DNA of 64,000 nt from CAWDMC01 sp963803295 (GTDB lineage Bacteria; Acidobacteriota; Terriglobia; UBA7540), in the NCBI GenBank assembly GCA_963803295.1, contig CAWDMC010000009.1:372001-436000 (forward strand), given 5' to 3'. The notes under the pieces were generated by a model. That model was given only the letters and a program-made list of their open reading frames with translations. It ran no database searches and had not been told where the DNA came from. Both the position numbers and the translations under genes were made by a program. Each line of letters starts with the position of its first letter. The stretch's first letter is position 1. Positions 25,582 to 34,000 of this stretch are shown piece by piece.

Positions 25582-26161
25582 TTATCGCCGCAGGGGCCGG
25601 ATGTTCTCCCGAGGGATTCCGGTCCACTCCGGGCCGGGGCGCCGTTCGCGCCAGCGCCTCTCCCGCTCCAGAACCCGCTCCAGAGCGTGGCGACAGGCCG
25701 GGCCACAAAACCGCTGCAGGGGCGACCGCCGCTGGAGCTTGAACTCCGCATAGCACCCCGGGCGGTCACAAAGCTTGCCCGGAGTGGAGTGAAGGGAGTC
25801 CGAAAAAAAACTTGGTAGGGATGACCCTCGCGGCGGTTACGGCAGCGGCTTCTCGCGCTTGCCGGTCCTTCCGGCGCTCCCGGTAGTGGCGACTCTGAGC
25901 CTGCCGCTTTTGCTGGCCGTTCGGGGATTGGCGGTATCGCCGCCGCGCCTTCCACTGCCTCCAGCGGCGGGCTTGCTCGCGGCACGCCTCACTGCAATAG
26001 CGCGCCAGCGGCTGCTGGGGCCGGAAGACCTGCTCGCAACCCTTCAGCAAACAAACCCGACGGCGGGGTCGGCGGGCCCGCCGCCCACCCCGCTTGGTCC
26101 CGGGAGTTTCTCGGGTAGCTTGATTTTTCGCAGGAGATGAAGAATCTTTATCAGGGCCCAT
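25582..26161 (-). pseudogene. tandem zinc-finger protein of the transposon, split by a T8 run
   Basis: Module 1 starts at ATG 26161 and reads in one frame to a stop at 25766. It holds CLLKGC...RYCSEAC (C-x4-C-x13-C-x3-C) followed by a basic helix (RRWRQWKARRRYRQSP). Module 2 lies in the +1 frame down to TAA at 25584-25582 with CDRPGC...RFCGPAC (C-x4-C-x15-C-x3-C). The frames meet at eight consecutive T on the coding strand (A at 25803-25810). With seven T the gene is one 192-residue protein with two related treble-clef-like fingers. It may be decay, slippage-controlled expression or a read error. Probable DNA-binding accessory factor. Confidence 0.65.
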
Positions 26162-26338
26162 GGGAGTGGCCGCTCCCAGAAGCTCAAGCCTCGAAGGGGA
26201 TACCTCTTCCCCTTCGGGGTACCCTCTGTTTACAGGTAGAGCTCAATCCAGTTACCTTACCTCAAAACCGACTAAAAGAAGAACTGCCGCGGGGATGGGG
26301 CCGCCCAATCTGTCAGACAAAACACCGTTTCTTAGGCT

Positions 26339-26380
26339 GGGTCAAATCTGGCGAGCAAAGGCGGGTCATTTTTGGCGAGC
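26339..26380 (-). repeat. right terminal repeats of the IS21-type element
   Basis: Read on the minus strand: GCTCGCCAAAAATGACCC (26380-26363) and GCTCGCCAGATTTGACCC (26356-26339), again 24 bp apart. They mirror the left end, confirming both termini. Confidence 0.8.
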
Positions 26381-26461
26381 GCTTAAGCATCCCTACCTCA
26401 AGGCAGAAAAACCCGACGCCGGGGACACCGCTGCTACAGAGGAAATGGAGCCTCGACACAC

Positions 26462-29400
26462 TCAATGGCTGTGGCCAAGCAGGGGCAGCAGAAACCGTCC
26501 GGTGTGCGACAGCGGATCGCGCACGATTTCCTCGGGCGGCCCAGCGGCTACCACATAACCTCCGGCATTACCGCCTTCCGGTCCCAGGTCAAGAATCCAG
26601 TCGGCGGTCTTCAGCACATCGAGATTGTGCTCGATGATCAAAACGCTGTTGCCCGCCTCGAGTAGGCGGCGAAATGCGCCCAGTAATTTCGCGATATCGT
26701 CGAAATGCAATCCGGTGGTGGGCTCGTCAAAAATGAAGAGCGTGTTGCGAGACGCCGCGTCACCCGCGTCGGACCCTTCATGTGACTTCTCCGCCAGATG
26801 GGCGGCCAGGCGCACGCGCTGCGCTTCGCCTCCAGAAAGAGTCGTCGCCGATTGGCCGAGGCGCAGATAGCCCAGACCCACTTCGTCGAGGACCCTGAGC
26901 TTGCCGATGATCCGGGGCACGCCGGCGAAGAAGCTTAGTGCTTCTTTCACGGTCATCTGCAGGACCTCGTGGATGTTTTTGCCTTTGTAGCGGACTTCAA
27001 GCAGAGTGGCCTTGTAACGCCGCCCCTGGCACTCCTCGCACACCAGCTCCACATCGGCCAGAAACTGCATTTCCACAGTTACCGTGCCGTCACCCTGGCA
27101 AGTCTCGCAACGTCCGCCGGGAATATTGAAGGAGAAGGAGCCTGCCTTATAGCCTCGCTTCTGGGCTTCGGGGGTGGAGGCAAAAACATCGCGGATGGCG
27201 TCAAAAGCCTTGATGTAAGTGATGGGATTGGAGCGCGGGGTACGTCCAAGGGGCGACTGATCCACCAGCACCACTTCGCCCACAGCGTCCGCGCCCTCCA
27301 GATTGGTGTATTCCGCCCGCTGCGCCGGCATTCCGCGGTGGGCCAGCAAGGCGTTATAGAGGACATCATGCACCAGGGTGGATTTGCCGGAGCCTGAGAC
27401 GCCGCTGACGCACACCATGACGCCAAGTGGGATCTCCACGTCGATATTCTTCAAGTTGTGCTGGCGGACGCCACGCAGTCGCAGCCATTTGCGCCTGGGC
27501 TTACGCCGCTCCGGCGGCACCGGAATCTCGATCTCACCGGTCAGATAGCGCCCTGTCAGAGATCGCGGATCGGCCCTCAAGCCCTCGAGCGAGCCCTGGT
27601 AAAGCAGACGCCCGCCGTTTTCGCCGGCCCCGGGACCCAGATCCAGAATACGATCGGCGTGGCGCATCATCTCCGGGTCGTGCTCCACAACCAGAATTGT
27701 GTTGCCGATATCGCGCAGACTCTTCAAAATCTCAATCAGGCGGCCAGTATCGCGAGCATGCAGCCCGATCGAGGGTTCGTCCAGCACATAGAGAGCTCCT
27801 ACCAGGTTCGACCCGAGTGAGGTCGCAAGCTGGATGCGCTGCGATTCGCCCCCGGAAAGCGTAGATGCCAGCCGGTCAAGGGTGAGGTACTCGAGACCCA
27901 CCTCATACAAGAACTTAAGACGCGACTGTACTTCCTCAAGGACCTTCTCTGCCACCACCCTCTCGGCCGGCGTCATCTCCAGTTCATTGAAGAAGCGATA
28001 AGCCTCCTGAATCGACAGGCGCGAGACCTCGGCAATGCTCTTTCCCGCCACCCGGACATTCAACGCCTCGGGACGCAGCCGCCCGCCTTTGCATTTGGGA
28101 CACAGCGCGTAGCCTCGATAGCGGCTGAGGAAAACACGTACGTGCAACTTGTATTTCTTGCGCTCCAGGTACTCGAAAAATCCTTGCACGCCCACAAAAT
28201 CGTCATCGCCCTCGATGACCCAGCGCCGTTGCTCCGGCGTCAGCTGGTAATAAGGAACGTCAAGCGGAACGCCACGCGTCTTCGCGAGGCGCTTCATCTC
28301 ATTGAACGGCATTCGGTAGCGCGGCTTGGTCCAGGGCTCGACCGCCCCGGCCGCCAGCGTTCTGCTCTTGTCCGGAACCACCAGATCCAGATCGAAATCA
28401 ATGGTGTTGCCGAATCCCTGGCAGCGCGGACAGGCGCCATAAGGATTGTTGAAGGAGAACAATCCCGGTTCCGGCTCAAGATAAGTAACGCGGCAGCGTT
28501 TACATTCAAAGCGCTCGTTGAAGACCAACCGCTCCACTGTAGCGGCGGTGTACGCGTTCGTAGGGCCCATAGGGATGGACCCTTGCGGTCCTCCCGTTTC
28601 TGGACTGCGACCGGAGACGGGAGGGCCGTGAAGGCCCTCCCCATCGGGGGACGAGGCAAACTCCAGGATCGCCTCGCCGGTCTCGCGGTAGCACAGCTCA
28701 ATCGAATCGATTAGCCGCTGGCGAATGTCACTGCCGATCGAAAGCCGGTCTACCAACACGTACACCGGTCTGGCAAAATCCACTTCCAGCAGAGACTCGG
28801 GCGTCGAGAACTCAAAGATCCTGCTGTCCTGGTAGAGACGATTGAATCCGCTTTGCCGCAGGGAAAAAAGCCGCGGCTTGAGGGATTCAGTGGGCGGCGC
28901 CGGAGCCTGCTCCTCAACGGATACTCTGCCCTTCGCTTTGGGCGAGCGCCGCGGCGTCTTTTTCTTGGCCGCCGCCTTTGCCTCCGCCGCGGCCGAGGAA
29001 TGCTCGCTCGCCTCCGCCGTCAACTGAAACAGCACGTAGAACCGCCGCCCCGGTTCGAGGCTCAGGACGCGATCGGCGATCTCATCCACGGAGTCACGCC
29101 GGACCTGGTCTCCGCAGGTGGCACAGTATGTCCTGCCGACTCGCGCGAAGAGCAGTCGGAGGTAATCGTGGATCTCGGTGGCGGTGGCCACAGTAGAACG
29201 CGGATTACGAGTTGCGTTCTTTTGGCGAATGGCCACGGCCGGTGCGATTCCGTCCACTTGATCTACATCCGGCTTCTCCATGCGTTCGAGGAATTGCCGC
29301 GCATACGCTGAGAGCGACTCGATGTAGCGCCGCTGCCCTTCGGCGTAAACCGTATCGAACGCCAAGCTCGACTTACCCGAGCCGGAGACGCCCGTGACAA

Positions 29401-29596
29401 CAGTCAGTTGGTTGTGGGGGATCTCGACCGAGATGTTCTTGAGATTATGGACCCGCGCCCCGCGCACCACAATGCTCTCCTGCCCAGGGGCCTGGGCGGA
29501 ACGCGCGCCGGAGCCGTGGGAGTCACGATTTGTCTGTTCTAGAGGATCGAGCGACGTTCTCGCGGCTGCCCGTACCTTGATAGGACTGTCTGCCAA
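26462..29596 (-). CDS. uvrA: excinuclease ABC subunit UvrA
   Basis: Nucleotide excision repair damage sensor, 1044 residues, about 100 longer than Escherichia coli UvrA. It has two ABC ATPase modules: first Walker A GVSGSGKSSLAFDTVYAEG near residue 70, signature LSGGESQRIQLA, and second Walker A GVSGSGKSTLVHDVLY near 725 with LSGGEAQRVRLA. Zinc modules: CATCG near 162; CKRC...CPRC; CETC...CEEC. Extra length comes from an N-terminal extension, a Lys/Ala-rich insert near 200-230 and a palindrome-encoded insert near 318-336. Start is a TTG at 29596 after GGAACGGAG. The IS21-type element lies 74 nt beyond its stop. Confidence 0.95.
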   Translation of the reverse strand: MADSPIKVRAAARTSLDPLEQTNRDSHGSGARSAQAPGQESIVVRGARVHNLKNISVEIPHNQLTVVTGVSGSGKSSLAFDTVYAEGQRRYIESLSAYARQFLERMEKPDVDQVDGIAPAVAIRQKNATRNPRSTVATATEIHDYLRLLFARVGRTYCATCGDQVRRDSVDEIADRVLSLEPGRRFYVLFQLTAEASEHSSAAAEAKAAAKKKTPRRSPKAKGRVSVEEQAPAPPTESLKPRLFSLRQSGFNRLYQDSRIFEFSTPESLLEVDFARPVYVLVDRLSIGSDIRQRLIDSIELCYRETGEAILEFASSPDGEGLHGPPVSGRSPETGGPQGSIPMGPTNAYTAATVERLVFNERFECKRCRVTYLEPEPGLFSFNNPYGACPRCQGFGNTIDFDLDLVVPDKSRTLAAGAVEPWTKPRYRMPFNEMKRLAKTRGVPLDVPYYQLTPEQRRWVIEGDDDFVGVQGFFEYLERKKYKLHVRVFLSRYRGYALCPKCKGGRLRPEALNVRVAGKSIAEVSRLSIQEAYRFFNELEMTPAERVVAEKVLEEVQSRLKFLYEVGLEYLTLDRLASTLSGGESQRIQLATSLGSNLVGALYVLDEPSIGLHARDTGRLIEILKSLRDIGNTILVVEHDPEMMRHADRILDLGPGAGENGGRLLYQGSLEGLRADPRSLTGRYLTGEIEIPVPPERRKPRRKWLRLRGVRQHNLKNIDVEIPLGVMVCVSGVSGSGKSTLVHDVLYNALLAHRGMPAQRAEYTNLEGADAVGEVVLVDQSPLGRTPRSNPITYIKAFDAIRDVFASTPEAQKRGYKAGSFSFNIPGGRCETCQGDGTVTVEMQFLADVELVCEECQGRRYKATLLEVRYKGKNIHEVLQMTVKEALSFFAGVPRIIGKLRVLDEVGLGYLRLGQSATTLSGGEAQRVRLAAHLAEKSHEGSDAGDAASRNTLFIFDEPTTGLHFDDIAKLLGAFRRLLEAGNSVLIIEHNLDVLKTADWILDLGPEGGNAGGYVVAAGPPEEIVRDPLSHTGRFLLPLLGHSH
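28590..28641 (-). repeat. in-frame palindromic element inside uvrA
   Basis: Within the uvrA reading frame there is a perfect 9-bp stem GGGAGGGCC / GGCCCTCCC with a five-base loop (28619-28641). An overlapping alternative stem CCTCCCGT / ACGGGAGG pairs 28590-28597 with 28617-28624. The insert encodes a Gly/Pro/Ser-rich stretch (HGPPVSGRSPETGGPQG) before the Zn-binding NERFECKRC segment, and keeps the frame. Confidence 0.6.
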
Positions 29597-30067
29597 TCTC
29601 CGTTCCTTCTGGCCTCCGGGACACCAATCCCTTCCAGGTGCCCTATAGCCGGTGCAACCGTCAAAACGTAAATCTTTATTATAGGCCTGAGGTCCAGAAA
29701 GGTCACTCTATGCAAAAACAGTAGGGCAAGGCCCGCTCTTCGGCCTCACGGCCCTCAACGCCAGTTCAGTTCCCAAAACAGAGTCAGGCCTGTCGAATGA
29801 AAAAGCCGCAGGGTTTGAGTGGTAAGCCCTGCGCCTACGGCCGCTATATGCCGGAGATAAAGTTGCGGAAAAATGGCGGAAAAAGTGCGGGATTTTAGCG
29901 GGATTTTGCGGGAATCAGGCGATTTCCAGCCTCGGATGACCTAAACCCGTCCCATCCGGATCCCGAAACCTTACGCCGGGGAGGGGTAGGCGTCAAGGAA
30001 TCGGGAGCCCGGACGGGACGGTATCCCGGAGAGCCACCGGGCGAGTGGCCCTCCGGGTCGAACCTTG
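29597..30067. other. gene-free region with long inverted repeats and a terminator-like hairpin
   Basis: About 470 bases between uvrA and the DHOD-like gene. It contains: a GC-rich hairpin GCAGGG...CCCTGC near 29820; short tandem GCGGAAAAA / GCGGGATTTT blocks at 29870-29915; an inverted repeat with arms of about 20 bp (29947-29966 and 30001-30021); and a strong hairpin at 30024-30057. No coding frame is credible. Confidence 0.5.
30024..30057 (-). terminator. hairpin after the DHOD/PFOR operon
   Basis: CCCGGAG-A-GCCAC pairs with GTGGC-C-CTCCGGG around the loop CGGGCGA, giving about 12 bp with one mismatch, 10 nt past the stop at 30068. No T-tract follows, so termination would be atypical or the hairpin protects the 3' end. 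Confidence 0.45.
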
Positions 30068-31078
30068 TCAGATCCCCGACATGCGCAGGGCGTAGGAGCT
30101 CAGCACTCGCATGTAGTTCGACCGTTGATAGGCGTCAGGATTAGGAACGTTGCGCAACGCCATCGATCCCTGCATCTGCCGGATCGACTCGTACTCGTGT
30201 TCTTCCATCCACGCAAGTAATCCCTGCCGCAGCTTGGTGAAATGATCAATCCCGTGCCGAAGCACAGCGGAAGTCATCATGGCGACACGTGCTCCGGCCA
30301 TCATGACCTTCAGCACGTCTTCCACAGTGTGGACGCCGCCTGTTACCGCCAAGCTGGCCCGAATCTGTCCGTAGAGGATCGCCACCCAGTGAATTCGCAG
30401 CAGGAGCTCCTGGGAGTCGCTCAGATGCAGCGATGGCGTGACTTCCAGTTTCAGGAGATCGAAGTCCGGCTGATAAAAGCGGTTGAAGAGCACCAGGGCA
30501 TCGGCGCCGGCTTGATCCAGTCGCCGCGCCAGGTTGGCCGGGGAGCTGAAGTAGGGACCGAGCTTGACCGCCACGGGAATCCTCACCCGCGCCTTCACCT
30601 CAGCTACGAGATCGGCATAGGTGCGCTCCACCTCGGCGCTGCTGATCGCAGGATCTGTGGGCACGTAGTAGATGTTCAGCTCCAGGGCATCGGCACCGGC
30701 CTGCTCGATCTCGCGTGCGTAGCGCACCCAACCACCGGTCGAAGAGCCGTTAAGGCTGCCGATCACCGGAATGCCGACGGCCTTCTTGGCTTGGCGAAGG
30801 TGCTCAAGATAACCTTCCGGACCGCGATTGTAGTGGCCCATCTCGGGCAGATATGAGAGCGACTCGGCGAAACTCTCCGTGCCAGCGCCCAGATGCCGGT
30901 CGAGCTCAAAGCTTTCGAGTTGGATCTGCTCCTCAAAGAGCGAGTGCAGCACCACCGCCGCCGCACCTGCGTCTTCCATGCGGCGGATGTTGCCGATGTC
31001 CTCCGAAAGCGGCGAGGACGAAGCCACCAGCGGGTTGGCTAGACTGAATCCCAGGTAAGTTGTGGAGAGATCGATCAT
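30068..31078 (-). CDS. dihydroorotate dehydrogenase-like flavoprotein
   Basis: 336-residue FMN-dependent TIM-barrel protein related to class 1 dihydroorotate dehydrogenase. It begins MIDLSTTYLGFSLANPLVAS, the DHOD substrate-loop region. ALELNIYYVPTD is where DHOD has its conserved N-x-S-C-P strand, and IPVAVKLGPYFS holds the FMN-contact lysine. VTGGVHTVEDVLKVMMAGA is the phosphate-binding end. The usual catalytic Cys/Ser loop is not evident. The gene overlaps the preceding PFOR gene by 4 nt (ATGA at 31078-31075). The constant pairing with PFOR suggests electron or 2-oxoacid metabolism rather than pyrimidine synthesis; the reaction is unknown. Confidence 0.85.
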   Translation of the reverse strand: MIDLSTTYLGFSLANPLVASSSPLSEDIGNIRRMEDAGAAAVVLHSLFEEQIQLESFELDRHLGAGTESFAESLSYLPEMGHYNRGPEGYLEHLRQAKKAVGIPVIGSLNGSSTGGWVRYAREIEQAGADALELNIYYVPTDPAISSAEVERTYADLVAEVKARVRIPVAVKLGPYFSSPANLARRLDQAGADALVLFNRFYQPDFDLLKLEVTPSLHLSDSQELLLRIHWVAILYGQIRASLAVTGGVHTVEDVLKVMMAGARVAMMTSAVLRHGIDHFTKLRQGLLAWMEEHEYESIRQMQGSMALRNVPNPDAYQRSNYMRVLSSYALRMSGI

Positions 31079-34000
31079 CGCTTCACCTCCTGTCCGGCAG
31101 GTTCTGCTAGGGGTTGAGGCTTGGTTTCAGGAGCGGGCTTGGCTTCGGATTTCGACCCGTTGGCCGGTGTCTTGGCATTACCATTTACGGGCATCGCCGC
31201 CCAATTCTCGTATAAACGCCACCGGGTATTGACATCCTCTTTGGCAAGCTCCAGCAATTCCTTCGCCGCTTCCGGATCGCTAAGCTTCAGCATGGTATAG
31301 CGCGTCTCGTTGTAGACGTATTTTTCAAGCGGCAGCGCCGGCGCGCGCGAATCGAGCTGCAATGGGTTCTTCCCTTCCTTCGTGAGATCGGGGTTGTAGC
31401 GGAACATCGGCCAGTAGCCGGATTGCACCGCAGCTTTCTGCTGTTCCAACCCAAAGGATAGATCGTATCCATGGGCGATGCAGTGGCTGTAAGCGATGAT
31501 GATGGAGGGGCCATCGTAAGCTTCGGCCTCGCGGAAGGCCTTGAGCGTCTGCATGTCACCGGCGCCCATGGCTACGCGCGCCACGTAGACGTTGCCGTAA
31601 GTCATGGCCATCATGGCCAGGTCTTTCTTGGGTTTGGACTTGCCACCGGCGGCGAACTTGGCAACGGCGCCGCGCGGAGTCGATTTTGACATTTGACCAC
31701 CAGTGTTCGAGTAGACCTCGGTATCGAGCACGAGGATGTTGACGTTGGCGCCCGAGGCCAGCACATGATCGAGGCCGCCGTAGCCGATATCGTAGGCCCA
31801 GCCGTCGCCGCCGAGAATCCAAACGGTCTTCTTTACCAAGGTGTCAGCCAGCTTGGCAAGATCGCGCGCTCCGGGCGATTTCTCACCCGTCAGTTTCTGC
31901 TGCAACTGCTTGACTCGCTCGCGCTGCGCCTGGACGCCCGCCTCCGTCGATTGGTCAGCCGCGAGGAGCCCCGCGGCCAGATCTTCGCCGATGACTCCGG
32001 CCAGTGTCCGTACCAGCTCTTTCGCGTAGCCGGACTGCTTATCCAGCGCCAGGCGCATACCCAACCCGAATTCGGCGTTGTCCTCAAAGAGCGAGTTCGA
32101 CCAGGTGGGTCCGCGGCCTTCATTGTTGACGGTATAAGGAGTAGTCGGCAGGTTGCCGCCGTAAATCGAGGAGCAACCGGTGGCGTTGCCGATCAGCGCC
32201 CGATCGCCGAACAGTTGCGTCATCAGCTTGATGTACGGTGTTTCGCCACACCCGCTGCAAGCGCCCGAGAACTCGAACAGAGGCTGCAGCAATTGCACAT
32301 CTTTCACCTGACCGGGGCTAATCTTGCTCTGATCGATTTCCGGCAGGGTCAGGAAGAACTCCCAGTTGTCGCGCTCCGCTTCACGCAACGGCGGCTGGGG
32401 GGCCATGTTCACTGCTTTGTGTTTCGCTTCGCTCTTGCTCTTCACCGGGCAGACTTCCACGCACAAGGTGCAACCGGTGCAATCCTCCGGAGCCACCTGC
32501 AGCGTGTATTTCATGCTGCTCAGATCTTTCCAGCGAGCCGGAACCGACTTGAAGGTGGAGGGGGCTCCCATCAGTTTGTCAGAAGAATAAACCTTGGCGC
32601 GAATCACGGCGTGTGGGCAGACCAGCACGCATTTGCCGCACTGGATGCACAACGACTCGTCCCACACCGGAATATCGAGGGCGATGTTACGTTTTTCCCA
32701 CATCGCCGTACCCGTCGGGAAAGTGCCGTCAGGCGGGAAGGCGCTCACCGGCAGGCTGTCCCCTTGATTGGCGATGATCCGCGCCGTGGTCTTGCGCACG
32801 AATTCGGGTGCTTGCGGCGGGACGGGCGGACGGAGATCGAAACTACTGTAGACCGGCGCTGTCACCTTGACCTCGTGCAGGTGGTCGAGCGCCGCATCGA
32901 CGGCAGCGAAATTCTTCTGGACTACCGCCTCGCCGCGTTTTCCGTAGGTCTTCTCGATCGAGTGCTTGATGGCGGCGATCGCTTCTTCGCGCGGCAAAAC
33001 TCCCGAGATCGCGAAGAAACAGGTCTGCATGATGGTATTAATACGGCCGCCCATTCCAGCCGCACGGGCCACCTTGGTGGCATCGATTACCCAGAAGCGC
33101 AGCTTCTTCTCTATGATGTGCTGCTGCACGGTGCGCGGCAGATTGCCCCAAACCTCATCCGGAGCAAACGGACTGTTCAGCAGGAAAGTGGCGCCGGCTT
33201 GGGCGACTTCGAGGACATCGATCCGTTCCAGCATCGAGAACTGGTGGCAGGCGACAAAGTTGGCCTGGCTGATGAGATAGGTCGAGCGAATAGGACGCGG
33301 GCCGAAGCGAAGATGCGAAATCGTGTAGGCCCCCGACTTCTTCGAGTCGTACACAAAATAGCCCTGGGCGTAATTGTCGGTATCCTCGCCGATGATTTTG
33401 ATGGAATTCTTGTTGGCGCCCACCGTCCCATCCGCGCCCAGACCGTAGAAGACCGCGCGGACCGTATCAGGATCCTCGGTGGAAAAACTGGAATCGTAGC
33501 CCAGACTGGTGTGGGTGACGTCGTCGCGGATGCCCACAGTGAACCGCTTCTGAGGCTGGGCTCCAAACATTTCGTCAAACACGCCTTTAACCATGGCCGG
33601 CGTGAATTCTTTGGAGGAAAGCCCGTAGCGGCCCCCAATAACACGGGGCAGAGCCTTAAGGCGCTGGGCTTCGCGTTCTTCGCAGAATGCCTCATGCAGC
33701 GCCGCGACCACGTCCAGGTAGAGGGGCTCGCCGATACTACCGGGCTCTTTAGTGCGGTCAAGCACAGCGATGTTCTTCACCGTCGAAGGCAGCGCGGCGA
33801 TGAAATGTTCGACCGAAAACGGCCGATAGAGACGCACTTTCAGCAGGCCCACCCGCTGGCCGCGAGCCGCCAGATACTCTACAGTCTCCTGCGCCGCTTC
33901 CGCCCCCGACCCCATCATCACGATGACGCGCTCGGCATCAGGTGCACCCACGTAGTCGAACAGGTGGTATTGACGCCCGGTTAGCCGGCCGAACTTCTCC

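Larger units (their letters stand above)
22282..26387 (-). mobile_element. four-gene IS21-type transposon
   Basis: About 4.1 kb, all genes on the minus strand in the order zinc-finger gene, ParB-like gene, istA, istB. The ends are imperfect inverted repeats: left CTTCGGTGCTCGTCAGAAGT and right (reverse complement) CTTAAGCGCTCGCCAAAAAT. Each end carries a second repeat 24 bp further in. CATCCC occurs just outside both ends (22276-22281 and 26388-26393), fitting a 6-bp target duplication. Canonical IS21 elements are about 2-2.5 kb with istA and istB only. The exact boundaries are my inference from the repeat alignment. Confidence 0.8.

Noticed and set aside
25435..25756. N-terminal extension of the ParB-like frame
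   Set aside because: These 107 codons overlap the second zinc-finger module in another frame, and their Ala/Pro/Arg-rich translation has no domain; the GTG at 25435 marks the real domain start.
29820..29845. tRNA-like hairpin in the uvrA-DHOD gap
   Set aside because: One arm only; no anticodon arm, TTC loop or CCA-proximal acceptor stem could be drawn.
31693..33984. 763-codon open frame on the plus strand
   Set aside because: Antisense to the PFOR gene, whose Fe-S and TPP motifs are unmistakable; GC-rich codon use creates long antisense frames.
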